From the NCBI GenBank assembly GCA_947165255.1, contig CAMUZR010000008.1, forward strand, positions 62,001 through 126,000: a stretch of DNA of 64,000 nt. The letters are read 5' to 3'. A model generated the notes under the pieces. That model was not told the DNA's origin. It did not search any database and worked only from the letters and a program-made list of their open reading frames with translations. The translations under genes were made by a program, and so were the position numbers. Source of the DNA: an uncultured Bacteroidales bacterium (GTDB lineage: Bacteria; Bacteroidota; Bacteroidia; Bacteroidales; P3). Shown here piece after piece: positions 8,635-17,914 of the stretch (position 1 is the stretch's first letter; every line of letters starts with the position of its first letter).

Positions 8635-9417
8635 ATGTTCGAGTTTCTTAAAAGTAAACCCAAGACCGCACGACCCATTTTTGAAGCTTTGGGCACCGAT
8701 ATGCATTGCCATCTGCTGCCACGCGTGGACGATGGTTCCAAGAGTGAGGAGGAAACTGCCACCTGTATGCGCGTGATGCGGGCTGCCGGTTTCGACAAGA
8801 TTTTCTGCACTCCTCATTATCAGTTTCCGCGTTTTCCTAATGTTGAGGAAGATATTCTGGAACGTTTCGATAACTTAAAGATAGATCTCGCCACTAATGG
8901 CGTGAAAAAAGATGAGGTGCCGGAACTGACAGGCGTTGCTGGTGAATACCGAATTGACTCGGGATTTCAGCAGCGCATAGAAGACAATAAGTTCCTCCTG
9001 ATAGGAGGCAAGTATCTGCTGGTAGAGCTATCATTGCACCAGCAGGTGATGGGTGTTGAGCAGGTTTTGTTCGACCTGCAGATGAAGGGCTACGATATGA
9101 TTTTGGCTCATCCCGAGCGTTATCCTTATTATAGTTCCTCGTCGCACGTGCTGGAGCATTTCAAGGATATGGGTATCCTATTCCAAATCAACATCCTTTC
9201 TTTGGGAGGTTTTTATGGTGAGGGTCCACGTCGCAAGGCTTTTGAAATGCTGGAAAATGGTTGGATAGAACTCATGGGCACAGACATGCACAATATGCTC
9301 TACGCTCAAGCACTTATCGACTGCACCCACGACAAAAAAATTGAGAAGGTGCTTTCCACCCATACCTTCCTCAATAAGTCTATCACCGACCCCACGGCTA
9401 AGCAAAAAACATTGTAG
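8635..9417 (+). CDS. CpsB/YwqE-type PHP-family phosphotyrosine phosphatase
   Basis: The 260-residue protein belongs to the PHP-domain phosphatases that dephosphorylate bacterial tyrosine kinases controlling capsule and exopolysaccharide export. Metal-binding motifs are visible: TDMHCHLLPRVDDG at about 22-35, CTPHYQFPRF, LVELSLHQ, LAHPERYPYY, and the terminal GTDMHN. The partner tyrosine kinase is not in the window, so the substrate is unknown. It starts 12 bp after murA and is probably in the same transcript. Confidence 0.88.
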   Translation: MFEFLKSKPKTARPIFEALGTDMHCHLLPRVDDGSKSEEETATCMRVMRAAGFDKIFCTPHYQFPRFPNVEEDILERFDNLKIDLATNGVKKDEVPELTGVAGEYRIDSGFQQRIEDNKFLLIGGKYLLVELSLHQQVMGVEQVLFDLQMKGYDMILAHPERYPYYSSSSHVLEHFKDMGILFQINILSLGGFYGEGPRRKAFEMLENGWIELMGTDMHNMLYAQALIDCTHDKKIEKVLSTHTFLNKSITDPTAKQKTL

Positions 9418-9445
9418 ATACTAAAATAGTCTTTTCCTACTTATT

Positions 9446-10810
9446 ATGAATAGTCTCAACGCCATCTCGCCTATCGACGGCCGCTATCGTTCCAAAGTCG
9501 AGTCCCTTGCTGGATTCTTTTCCGAGGGAGCCCTTATCCGTTACCGTGTACGTGTGGAAATAGAGTATTTCATTGCCTTGGGCAATGTTCCCCAGTTACC
9601 GTTGAAAGAGCTTTTTTCGCAGCGCCCCAAACTTGCCGAGCAACTCCGCGACATCTACCGTAATTTCACAGATGATGATGCTCAGGAGATAAAGGAAATA
9701 GAAAAAACTACCAATCATGATGTGAAGGCGGTAGAATATTTTCTCAAACGCCATTTCGATGCGTTGCAACTCGAAACCTATAAGGAGTTCATCCATTTCG
9801 GGCTCACCTCGCAGGATATTAACAATACATCGGTGCCTCTGACTATAAAAGAATGCCACGAGCAGGTGCTTCTCCCGCAGTATCAGGCCATACTTGAGGT
9901 TATTGAACAGCGAGCCCAAGAGTGGAACGATATTCCCATGCTGGCCCATACGCATGGCCAGCCAGCCTCTCCCACTTCGCTTGGCAAGGAGATGAAGGTC
10001 TTTGCCTATCGTCTGCGCCGCCAATTGGATTATTTTGACCAAATTCCCTTTGGTGCCAAATTTGGAGGTGCCACGGGTAATTTCAATGCCCATTTGGCTG
10101 CCTATCCTGACGTTGACTGGCGCGCTTTCGGCAATGATTTTGTGGCAAACCATCTGGGACTCGAACGCCAACAGTACACTACCCAGATTGAGAACTACGA
10201 CAACATGGCTGCCTATTTTGACAATTGCAAGCGCATAAACGTCATTCTCATTGATTTCTGCCGCGATATATGGACATACGTCTCAATGGAGTATTTCAAG
10301 CAGAAAATCAAGGCCGGAGAGGTGGGCTCCTCGGCAATGCCACACAAAGTCAATCCGATCGATTTCGAGAATGCCGAGGGCAACTTGGGGCTTGCCAATG
10401 CTATTTTTGAGCACCTCAGCCACAAGCTCCCTATTTCCCGTATGCAGCGCGACCTCACCGATTCCACTGTCAGCCGCAATGTGGGTGTGCCAATTGCCCA
10501 CACGCTTATATCGCTTGCTTCGTTACAGAAGGGTATGGGCAAACTGCTCCTCAACGAGCAGGCCATTTACAACGACTTGGAAAACAACTGGGCTGTAGTG
10601 GCCGAAGCCATCCAGACTATTCTCCGTTCGGTAGGCTACCCCAACCCTTACGAGGCTCTCAAACAGCTCACCCGTACCAATCAAAAGGTGACTGCCCAGA
10701 CAATCTCTGATTTCGTAGACACACTCGAGGTCGACCCCGCCGTGAAGGAGCGCATCCGCAGGATTACCCCGCACAACTACTTAGGTTATAAGGCCAACTT
10801 CGAGTTCTGA
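9446..10810 (+). CDS. purB: Adenylosuccinate lyase
   Basis: PurB cleaves SAICAR to AICAR and adenylosuccinate to AMP, both releasing fumarate. The 454-residue length and long N-terminal section match the Escherichia coli-like subgroup. The fumarase/aspartase superfamily signature GSSAMPHKVNPIDFENAEGN lies at about residue 293, and THGQPASPTSLGKEM contains the conserved catalytic histidine region. The second purine gene here, purD, lies 10 kb away on the other strand, so there is no purine operon. Confidence 0.96.
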   Translation: MNSLNAISPIDGRYRSKVESLAGFFSEGALIRYRVRVEIEYFIALGNVPQLPLKELFSQRPKLAEQLRDIYRNFTDDDAQEIKEIEKTTNHDVKAVEYFLKRHFDALQLETYKEFIHFGLTSQDINNTSVPLTIKECHEQVLLPQYQAILEVIEQRAQEWNDIPMLAHTHGQPASPTSLGKEMKVFAYRLRRQLDYFDQIPFGAKFGGATGNFNAHLAAYPDVDWRAFGNDFVANHLGLERQQYTTQIENYDNMAAYFDNCKRINVILIDFCRDIWTYVSMEYFKQKIKAGEVGSSAMPHKVNPIDFENAEGNLGLANAIFEHLSHKLPISRMQRDLTDSTVSRNVGVPIAHTLISLASLQKGMGKLLLNEQAIYNDLENNWAVVAEAIQTILRSVGYPNPYEALKQLTRTNQKVTAQTISDFVDTLEVDPAVKERIRRITPHNYLGYKANFEF

Positions 10811-10861
10811 ACCTCAATGGGTTCTCTCAGGTGTTTTTAACCTTTTTAAGGCAACCCACTT

Positions 10862-12667
10862 ATGTCGTTCACAACACAACAGATGAAACCGTATGCTGCC
10901 CGAATGGCGGCATACGGGTTTTTTGTGGTGTTGTCTGTGGTCTTTACCATGGCCACGGCGCTTTCCGTAGCCGACTTTGTCAAGATTCTCTTTCCTCAGG
11001 AGGGTGCCGCCGCCGCGGTTCCTTCGGCCGGAGGTTCGCTCCTTTCGCAGGCAATCCAGCAGCTCTACGACTGGCTTATTGCCTATGGTCCCCAGCGGGC
11101 TCTCTTTTTCTTTGCCCTGATAGTTTTCGGGCTGTATGCTTTAAAAAATATTTTCGGTTACCTCTCTTTAGTGCAGATGGCCGTCATACGAGCCAAGGTG
11201 GTTCGCAACATTCGTAACCAGCTTTTTGACAAAGTCATGAGGCTTCCGCTTTCCTATTTTGGAAGCAATCGCAAGGGCGATGTCCTATCACGTTTTGGTG
11301 GTGACATGGTGGAATATGAGGAGAGTACGCTCAACTCTGTCCAGCAGATGGTAACGGCTGTGGTCAGCATGGTACTCTATTTGGCCATGCTTTTCTATAT
11401 CAGTCCCAAACTCACCTTCTTTGTGCTCTGCATGTTGCCTGTCATTGTCTTCGTTATTTCGGGCATTACACATCGGTTGCGTCGCAATTCGCTCGAATTG
11501 CAGGAGCGCAATGCCTTTCTTACTTCGCTGATGGAAGAAACCATTATGGGGTTGAAAGTAATTAAAGCCTATACAGCCATTGGCTTTTCTAACGCCCGAT
11601 TCCGTCAGGCCGACCAGAGCTATGCCCGACTGCGAACCAAAGTGCTGCGCCGTGTGGACCTATCCTCCCCGGTAAGCGACTTCTTGGGCAACTGTGTGGT
11701 CATAGGCATTTTGCTTTTTGGCTCCTCGATGGTTCTGCGGGGCGACACGGGGCTTACCCCTGAGCTTTTTGTTTCTTATATCATGATGTTCGTCCTCATG
11801 ATACCCCCGTCCAAAGAACTTACCACGGCCATATCGCTGATGAAAAAGGGCCGAGCTTGTGTCGATCGCTTGGAGCAGTTTCTTCAGGAGTCCGAGACCG
11901 TCAAAGATTTGCCCGAAGCCCAGCCTTTCGACGGGTTGCATCATCAGATTGAGTTCCGCCAGGTGGGTTTCCATTACACGCCAGGTACCGAGGTGCTACA
12001 AGGGATAGACCTCGTTATTCCCAAGGGCAGCACAGTGGCACTGGTTGGCAGTTCCGGTTCGGGCAAATCTACCTTGCTTGACCTGCTGATGCGTTTCTAC
12101 GACTGCACCAGCGGCCAGATTCTCATCGATGGGCGTCCACTCCAGACGTTGTGTCTTGCCGACTTGCGCCGCCATATCGGCGTCGTCGCTCAGGACACCA
12201 TCCTCTTTAACGATACCATCCGGGGCAACATTGCTTTTGGCCTCCCCCAAGCCACCGATGCCCAGGTGCAGCAGGCTGCCGAAGTGGCCAATGCACATCA
12301 GTTCATACTTCAGCAGGCGGAGGGGTACGACACTAATATCGGCGACGGTGGCGAGTGTCTCAGTGGTGGCCAACGCCAGCGTCTCAGCATTGCCCGAGCC
12401 GTTTTGCGCAACCCCGACGTACTACTTTTCGACGAGGCTACCAGTGCCCTTGATACCGAGAGCGAACGCCTTGTGCAGCAGTCTCTGGACCGCCTTATGG
12501 CCAATTGTACTGCTCTGGTAGTCGCGCATAGACTCTCCACCATTCAGAATGCCGACCTTATTGTGGTTCTTGAACAGGGCCGCATCGTTGAGCGCGGCAC
12601 TCACGACCAACTCATGCACCTTCAGGGGCGCTATTGTCAACTAGTGCAAATGCAGTCTTTCAAATGA
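10862..12667 (+). CDS. MsbA-like ABC exporter (fused permease and ATPase)
   Basis: The 601-residue half-transporter has an N-terminal six-helix membrane domain (about 15-320) and a C-terminal nucleotide-binding domain. The latter has Walker A GSSGSGKST at about 398, the signature LSGGQRQRL, Walker B VLLFDEATSALD and the H-loop AHRLST. This architecture fits lipid A flippase MsbA or a related exporter; the sequence alone cannot fix the substrate. In-frame ATGs at 10862, 10883 and 10904 are all possible. A strong terminator-like hairpin with a T-run overlaps the first codons (10889-10924). The stop overlaps the next gene by 4 bp. Confidence 0.9.
   Translation: MSFTTQQMKPYAARMAAYGFFVVLSVVFTMATALSVADFVKILFPQEGAAAAVPSAGGSLLSQAIQQLYDWLIAYGPQRALFFFALIVFGLYALKNIFGYLSLVQMAVIRAKVVRNIRNQLFDKVMRLPLSYFGSNRKGDVLSRFGGDMVEYEESTLNSVQQMVTAVVSMVLYLAMLFYISPKLTFFVLCMLPVIVFVISGITHRLRRNSLELQERNAFLTSLMEETIMGLKVIKAYTAIGFSNARFRQADQSYARLRTKVLRRVDLSSPVSDFLGNCVVIGILLFGSSMVLRGDTGLTPELFVSYIMMFVLMIPPSKELTTAISLMKKGRACVDRLEQFLQESETVKDLPEAQPFDGLHHQIEFRQVGFHYTPGTEVLQGIDLVIPKGSTVALVGSSGSGKSTLLDLLMRFYDCTSGQILIDGRPLQTLCLADLRRHIGVVAQDTILFNDTIRGNIAFGLPQATDAQVQQAAEVANAHQFILQQAEGYDTNIGDGGECLSGGQRQRLSIARAVLRNPDVLLFDEATSALDTESERLVQQSLDRLMANCTALVVAHRLSTIQNADLIVVLEQGRIVERGTHDQLMHLQGRYCQLVQMQSFK
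10889..10924 (+). terminator. Terminator-like hairpin within the 5' coding region of the ABC exporter
   Basis: CCGTATGC pairs with GCATACGG, extended inward by GCC/GGC across one mismatch around the loop CGAAT, and a run of six T follows directly. It has the form of an intrinsic terminator and lies 79 bp after purB, yet it is inside the reading frame of the next gene. It could terminate purB transcripts, or act as an attenuator of the exporter gene. Confidence 0.6.
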
Positions 12668-14199
12668 ACAAGCTGGTCAAAATAATCATCCGTTCCAAGC
12701 GGCCACCCTGTTTCCGCCATGCGTGGGTACTTTTGCTTGTATGTGTCGTGCTCCTACCCGTTAGGTCCAGGTCCCAGACCTTTCAGTTCCTCCGTTTTGT
12801 TGCGGTGAGCCATAATGTGGGCCATCTCCAGTGGAGCTCTTACCCCAATGCCCAGAGCTATTCTCTTTATCGTCATTACCCAGCCCAGCAGGGTTTTTCG
12901 CTCGTGGCCAGCGTGGCCGATACCCAGTATCTTGATACTCTTCACCGTGTAGTCTGTGCCGATACGGTCAGCTACTACGTCGAAGCCGTCACCCCCTATG
13001 GCATTTTTCAGTCCGATGTGGTAGGTATTTACTATTTCGACGATGTACCCACTGCCCCGTGTTCCTTGCGCATCTGTACCGTTGACACAGTGTCCGACCG
13101 CGTCCTCCTCACATGGTATCCCACGCCCGATACCGACGCCATCGGATATTATCTCTGCATCGGTTCACCTTGTGTAGATTACGACACCGTTTGGGGACGG
13201 CTAAACACCTCCTATCTTTGCCCCCACGGACTCTCCACTGACTCTCAGTACCGTTTTCGTGTGCTGGCCTTTGACAGCTGCTTCCAGGCCAGTCCGCTCA
13301 CCCCCTACTATTACAACCCTACGCTTTTCTTCCCCGACAGCGGATGCACCCGCCATTTCAGCTGCTCTTGGAACCGTTATATTAATATGCCCGACAGTGT
13401 GGGGCGATACCGCCTTCATTATCGTTTAGGCGACCAGGAGCAAGTTCATATCCACGAGACTGGCCCCGACGGCCCCTTCCAATTCGACACCGTCATCGAC
13501 GACCTCTCAATCCAAAGCGTTAAAGTCTACCTCACCGTCGACAACACCACCGACTCCCTTCATGCTTTCTCCCAATTGCGCACTCGCTATTTTGCCATTG
13601 GCGACACTGCCGACTACTTGCGCATTGCCGGAGCAGAATACGACGAAAACATTCCCTCGGTCACCCTCACTATCGACATCGACCCCGATTACGACTTCCC
13701 CCAGTGCTTCATTTACCGCAGCCAGGGGTCCGAAGACCGCTTCGAGCCTATAGCCACCCTAGACCGTGGGAATCCGTCCGCGCCACTGCTACATTATGTC
13801 GACCGTTCAATTAACCGAGCAGCGGGACGATATGTCTACCGGGTCGGTATTCCCGACTTCTGTCAGCAGTGGATGAAATACTCCGACACCGTGCAACTCC
13901 TTCTGCCCGACGTTTCCAAGCCCATGGCCTTCTTCCCCAACGCCATCATCTACGGCCACCCCGAATGCGGCACTTTCTGCCCCACCTACCTCTCCCCGCT
14001 CAGTGTAGGCTACCAGCTCGACATCTTCACCCGTTGGGGGCAGCTCGTATTCCACACCAACACTTTGGACCACTGTTGGAATGGCACATCCCCTTCTGGC
14101 CAACCCCTCAGCCAAGGCACCTACGTCTATCGCGCCCTTGTAAGCCACGCCGACGGCACAGTCCGCTCCTATCATGGCACAGTCCTCCTTCTCAGATAA
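12664..14199 (+). CDS. Secreted fibronectin-III-like protein with type B T9SS sorting domain
   Basis: The 511-residue protein starts MNKLVKIIIR, overlapping the exporter stop (ATGA). A basic N-terminal region and hydrophobic stretch (about 20-33, HAWVLLLVCVVLLPV) form a signal peptide. The body contains beta-rich segments like fibronectin type III modules, for example GHLQWSSYPNAQSYSLYRHY and DRVLLTWYPTPDTDAIGYYL. The C-terminus carries the gliding-motility-type (type B) sorting pattern: FFPNAIIYG, LDIFTRWGQLVFHT, WNGTSPSGQPLSQGTYVYRA. It is therefore a likely cargo of the type IX secretion system. The substrate or binding partner is unknown. Coding-strand composition is very C-rich. Confidence 0.82.
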   Translation: MNKLVKIIIRSKRPPCFRHAWVLLLVCVVLLPVRSRSQTFQFLRFVAVSHNVGHLQWSSYPNAQSYSLYRHYPAQQGFSLVASVADTQYLDTLHRVVCADTVSYYVEAVTPYGIFQSDVVGIYYFDDVPTAPCSLRICTVDTVSDRVLLTWYPTPDTDAIGYYLCIGSPCVDYDTVWGRLNTSYLCPHGLSTDSQYRFRVLAFDSCFQASPLTPYYYNPTLFFPDSGCTRHFSCSWNRYINMPDSVGRYRLHYRLGDQEQVHIHETGPDGPFQFDTVIDDLSIQSVKVYLTVDNTTDSLHAFSQLRTRYFAIGDTADYLRIAGAEYDENIPSVTLTIDIDPDYDFPQCFIYRSQGSEDRFEPIATLDRGNPSAPLLHYVDRSINRAAGRYVYRVGIPDFCQQWMKYSDTVQLLLPDVSKPMAFFPNAIIYGHPECGTFCPTYLSPLSVGYQLDIFTRWGQLVFHTNTLDHCWNGTSPSGQPLSQGTYVYRALVSHADGTVRSYHGTVLLLR

Positions 14200-14224
14200 A
14201 TCACACTAAAATAATATTCAACTC

Positions 14225-15031
14225 ATGAAAATAGCCCTATACGTCCGTTATATTGAAGAGGCATATCGACAACAATACCAGCAGCTCTGCGACATCCTGC
14301 AAAATAACGGTGTCGAAACCGAAGAAATAGCCGACACCCTCCCCGAATGCCATTTCGACTTTCTTTTTTCCATTGGTGGCGACGGCACACTCTTGAGCTC
14401 CGTCCACCTCATCGGAGGTCGCGAGATACCAGTCATCGGTATCAACTTCGGCCACCTTGGGTTCCTCACCACCGCGGGTCGTTTCGACACCGCCACCTTG
14501 GTCACCGACCTCCTCGCCGGACGTTACTCCATTGAGTCGCGAACTCTTCTCCATGTCATTTCCAACCAGCCCGAATATCCGATTGACACCTTCGTCGTCA
14601 ACGAAGTCAGCCTTCACCGTCTTCTCGAGGGTGGCACACTCCTGAGCACCGACCTTTTTGTCAACGACGACTTTGTAGCCACCTATACCGGCGACGGTCT
14701 TATCGTGGCCACTCCTACCGGATCCACCGCCTATTCTCTCAGCTGTGGCGGTCCCATTCTCACCCCCGATAGCCATTGCTTCGTCATCACTCCCAACGGT
14801 ACCCACAACCTCACCCTCCGCCCCATCATCGTGCCCGATAGCGCCACTCTCCGTCTGGTCACCCATCCACAAAACCAGCACTTCAACCTCGGCACCGACT
14901 CCCGCCGTCAGCATCTCCCCTGTGGCACCGAACTCATCCTCACCCGCGAAGCATTCACCCTTCACCTCGTCCGTCTTCACAACCAAAGTTTCTTCACCTC
15001 CATCCATCAGAAGCTAGGCTGGAATTTCTAG
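14225..15031 (+). CDS. nadK: NAD kinase
   Basis: NadK phosphorylates NAD to NADP. The 268-residue protein has the diagnostic GGDGTLLSSV motif near residue 53, GINFGHLGFLTTA, and PTGSTAYSLSCGGPI. Its length is near the family norm of 260-300. It is 25 bp downstream of the type IX cargo gene on the same strand; no functional link is evident. Confidence 0.95.
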   Translation: MKIALYVRYIEEAYRQQYQQLCDILQNNGVETEEIADTLPECHFDFLFSIGGDGTLLSSVHLIGGREIPVIGINFGHLGFLTTAGRFDTATLVTDLLAGRYSIESRTLLHVISNQPEYPIDTFVVNEVSLHRLLEGGTLLSTDLFVNDDFVATYTGDGLIVATPTGSTAYSLSCGGPILTPDSHCFVITPNGTHNLTLRPIIVPDSATLRLVTHPQNQHFNLGTDSRRQHLPCGTELILTREAFTLHLVRLHNQSFFTSIHQKLGWNF

Positions 15032-15064
15032 TGCAAAAAGAAGGATCAGAAAAAACAATCTATT

Positions 15065-15751
15065 ATGAAACGAGTCACATCCGTATCCCTTGGTGTCATC
15101 CTACTGATTGTCGGCCTCCTTTGGCTGCTGTACCTTCTAGGTGTCATCGACAATACATTTATTTTCAAAGGCTGGTGGACACTCTTCATCATCGTACCCA
15201 GCCTCTATTCCCTTTTCACTTCGCGCAACAAAGTGGGACCCCTTTTGGGCATTGGCATCGGAGTGCTCCTTCTTCTTGCAGCCCAGAACGTGATAGCTTA
15301 CAGCATGGTAGGCAAGTTATTCCTGGCCATTCTGATTATAGTCATCGGTCTGGCCCTTATTGTCGGGCGGCGCAAACCGCAGAACGATGTGGTTGACTTA
15401 AGCAGTATCAGCCGCGATGGCAAAGACATCAAACAGATTTCCGTCACCCTTGGCGAACAGAAAATCAATTTCGACAATCAGGTTTTCCAGGGAGCCGACA
15501 TTAGCAGCAGTCTCGGATCTGTACAGATCGACCTTCGCCGCGCCACCATCACCGAAGACCTTGTCATCTCCCTCAACTGCAATTTTTCGGGTGTCGCCAT
15601 CCTCTGCCCGGAGAATCTCAATGTGCAAATCTCTACCAGCAACTTTCTCGGCGGCATCACCGACAAGCGCCCCCGCATCACCAGTCCAACCCATGCGATA
15701 ACCCTCTACCTCACGGGCACTCTCACCCTTTCGGGCGTAGACATATTGTAG
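15065..15751 (+). CDS. LiaF/DUF5668-like membrane protein
   Basis: The 228-residue protein has four hydrophobic segments in its first 105 residues (for example SLGVILLIVGLLWLLYLLGV and LFLAILIIVIGLALIVG). A soluble C-terminal domain follows, with the repeated beta pattern ISVTLGEQKINFDNQ, SSLGSVQIDLRRA and CNFSGVAILCPENLNV. This resembles the LiaF/cell-wall-active antibiotic response family, whose members repress envelope-stress two-component systems in Firmicutes. No sensor kinase is nearby, so the role here is unknown. Confidence 0.75.
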   Translation: MKRVTSVSLGVILLIVGLLWLLYLLGVIDNTFIFKGWWTLFIIVPSLYSLFTSRNKVGPLLGIGIGVLLLLAAQNVIAYSMVGKLFLAILIIVIGLALIVGRRKPQNDVVDLSSISRDGKDIKQISVTLGEQKINFDNQVFQGADISSSLGSVQIDLRRATITEDLVISLNCNFSGVAILCPENLNVQISTSNFLGGITDKRPRITSPTHAITLYLTGTLTLSGVDIL

Positions 15752-15770
15752 GCACTTTACGCTGCCCCCA

Positions 15771-16142
15771 TCACAAGTAGAGTCCTATCGGGCTGAATGC
15801 CCCCTCCAAATGCTCAATTCGGTAATCAGTTGAGCCCATATAAACTGAAATAATGTCGAACCTCACCTCCTCCTCCCGGTCGTGTTCTATCACGTAGTTA
15901 TTAGCCATGCGCACATAAGCCCGTTGCTTTTCCCGGTCAACAAAATCTTCTGGCATTCCATACTCTTGGCTGCTTCGTGTCTTCACTTCCGCAAACACTA
16001 TCAGCCCTTCTTTATAAGCAATAATGTCTGCCTCATACTTTCCTTTTCGCCAATTAGTCTCAACAATGGCGAATCCCTTTTTCCTAAGGTATTCCTGGGC
16101 TAGAGTTTCGCCCTGTTTGCCAGTATCGTTGTGTCTTGCCAT
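15771..16142 (-). CDS. YraN/UPF0102 family nuclease-like protein
   Basis: The 123-residue protein has the restriction-endonuclease-like fold of UPF0102: GKQGETLAQEYLRKKGF, NWRKGKYEADIIAYKEG and VFAEVKTRSSQEYG. The Asp and the Glu-x-Lys (EVK) form a PD-(D/E)XK-type active site. The family's role is unclear; links to Holliday junction processing have been suggested. The start MARHNDTGKQ at 16142 was chosen because an upstream extension would run into its promoter at 16167-16174. It is divergent from comEC. Confidence 0.85.
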   Translation of the reverse strand: MARHNDTGKQGETLAQEYLRKKGFAIVETNWRKGKYEADIIAYKEGLIVFAEVKTRSSQEYGMPEDFVDREKQRAYVRMANNYVIEHDREEEVRFDIISVYMGSTDYRIEHLEGAFSPIGLYL

Positions 16143-16166
16143 AGCTGTATGCTTTGAGAGGAATTG

Positions 16167-16195
16167 CAAAAATACGAAAAAAATTAGTATTTTTG
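16167..16195. promoter_or_regulatory. Divergent promoter pair for yraN and comEC
   Basis: CAAAAATA at 16167-16174 is TATTTTTG on the minus strand, 25 nt before the yraN-like start. TATTTTTG at 16188-16195 is the same -7 box on the plus strand, directing comEC. The two lie back to back within 29 bp. Confidence 0.7.
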
Positions 16196-16202
16196 CAAAA
16201 AT

Positions 16203-17837
16203 ATGCCCAATGCCGCCTCCCATACCCCCACCTCTGCCAGCCTTTTCCACCAGGCACCCATGTTTCGTGTGGCTTTGGCTCTCGCTGCGGGCATCTTTCT
16301 CTCCGAACTTTTGCCCCCTATACCCATTCTTGTGCTCTGCCTCGTGTCAGTGTTGGCCATAGGCCTCATGTCATTCAGCACCTATCTCATTCCCTCCCGG
16401 TGGCTTTTTCTTCTGGCCTTTTGGGTGGCTTTTGCCTCGGTGGGAGGCCTACTCGTCCATCTTCATGCCCCTGCCGACCCTTTCGGAGCATGTCCCACTC
16501 ACCAGACTCACACACTCTCAGTCCGTTTGCGCGATACCCCCCGGCAGACGTCCAAGTGCTATAAGACAGTGGCTGAAGTCGATTCGCTCAACGGAACCCC
16601 TGTCCGCGGCCGAGTCATGCTTTTCGTCGCCAAGGACAGCCTCTCCGCCAACCTCCAAGCTGGCGACCGTATTCATCTTACTGCCAGACCCTCCCTCCCC
16701 AGTACTCAGGTGGGTCCCGATAAGTTCAATTACCGCCGCTACCTCCGCCGACATGGAATCCTCTGGCAGTGCTACGTCCCCTCTGGCAACTGGCAACTAT
16801 CCACCAATTCCGAAACCCGTTATAGCCTTCAGCTCCGTTTCGCCCGTATCCAACAGCTCTGGGTGCAAAAGCTGCGCCGCCTCAGCCTCACTCCTCAGCA
16901 ACAGGCCGTCGCCGAGGCTCTCCTCCTCGGTTGGCGTGGCGATGTGGACCAGTCCACCCAGCAGCAATTCCGCGGTGCTGGCATCGCTCATCTTCTCTGT
17001 GTCTCTGGGCTGCATGTGGGCGTCATGGCACTCCTAGTGGGCGGCTGTCTCTTCTTCTTGGGGCGTCGTCTGTGGCAGCGCATTGTCAAGGGCATTATAC
17101 AACTGCTGGCCGTATGGTTCTTCGTGCTGCTCACCGGCATGGCTCCGTCCACTCTCCGTGCAGGAGTCATGTTCACCCTCATGATAGTGGGCGACATGAT
17201 GGAACAGCGTCCCAACACCCTTAACAATCTGGCCACTTCTGCCGTCCTCATCTTCTGTTTTGCGCCCATGCAACTTTTCGACGTCGGTTTCCAGCTCTCC
17301 TATACGGCCGTGTTGGGCATACTGGCATGGCATCGCCCTCTGCTCCAACTCCTCCCATCCTTAGCCCAGTCCGAACCCAATCCCCTTCAGTGGCTTCTAG
17401 GCAAAGTCTGGAGCTGGACCTGCCTCTCCACTGCGGCTCAGTTGGTCACCCTACCGCTCATACTCTACTACTTCCATCAGTTCCCCCTCTATTTCCTCAT
17501 AGCCAACCTCACCGTCGTCCCCTTTGCAGGTCTGCTTCTCGCCACCGCCCTCCTTGCCCTCGCTGCCGGCAATGCTGGGTGGCTTACCGCCCTCTTACGC
17601 CTTCAGCTCCAGGCCGTCGACCACATCACTCGTTGGGTCTCGTCGCTCCCTTCGGCCCTGTTAGACAACCTTTATTGCGACCTTCCCATGCTTCTCTTCC
17701 TCTTTCTGGCGTTGTACCTCTTCACCCTTTGGCTGCGCGACAAGAAACCATGGGCGCTGCCCGCCACTGTAGCCAGCCTCCTCCTTCTCGCACTCTATCT
17801 GCTTGCCCTCCGCCATCATCTTTTCGGCCTCGGGTAG
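16203..17837 (+). CDS. comEC: ComEC/Rec2-family competence protein
   Basis: The up-to-544-residue polytopic inner-membrane protein matches the ComEC channel that brings single-stranded DNA into the cytosol during transformation. An N-terminal membrane pair and an OB-like soluble region (GDRIHLTARPSLP, KFNYRRYLRRHGI) precede the competence domain with FRGAGIAHLLCVSGLHVGVMALL. The C-terminal metallo-beta-lactamase domain of longer ComEC proteins is absent. The ATG at 16203 lies only 7 nt after the -7 box and would give an almost leaderless mRNA; MFRVALALAAG at 16260 is equally plausible. A ComEA-like HhH protein is encoded at 28.99 kb. Confidence 0.88.
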   Translation: MPNAASHTPTSASLFHQAPMFRVALALAAGIFLSELLPPIPILVLCLVSVLAIGLMSFSTYLIPSRWLFLLAFWVAFASVGGLLVHLHAPADPFGACPTHQTHTLSVRLRDTPRQTSKCYKTVAEVDSLNGTPVRGRVMLFVAKDSLSANLQAGDRIHLTARPSLPSTQVGPDKFNYRRYLRRHGILWQCYVPSGNWQLSTNSETRYSLQLRFARIQQLWVQKLRRLSLTPQQQAVAEALLLGWRGDVDQSTQQQFRGAGIAHLLCVSGLHVGVMALLVGGCLFFLGRRLWQRIVKGIIQLLAVWFFVLLTGMAPSTLRAGVMFTLMIVGDMMEQRPNTLNNLATSAVLIFCFAPMQLFDVGFQLSYTAVLGILAWHRPLLQLLPSLAQSEPNPLQWLLGKVWSWTCLSTAAQLVTLPLILYYFHQFPLYFLIANLTVVPFAGLLLATALLALAAGNAGWLTALLRLQLQAVDHITRWVSSLPSALLDNLYCDLPMLLFLFLALYLFTLWLRDKKPWALPATVASLLLLALYLLALRHHLFGLG

Positions 17838-17882
17838 GGGAGGGTTTAGGAGAAAAAATCTTTTCAGATAGAAATAAATGTG

Positions 17883-17890
17883 TATCTTTG
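17883..17890 (+). promoter_or_regulatory. -7 promoter box for the thiamine-uptake operon
   Basis: TATCTTTG matches TAnnTTTG exactly and lies about 25-30 nt upstream of the TPP aptamer, so transcripts would begin just before the riboswitch. Confidence 0.75.
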
Positions 17891-17914
17891 CATCCTAATT
17901 CCGAGCGGATGGAA

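Noticed and set aside
12634-12663. Upstream in-frame start for the type B T9SS cargo
   Set aside because: It would add ten residues before the signal peptide and lies fully inside the exporter gene; the ATGA overlap start is more natural.
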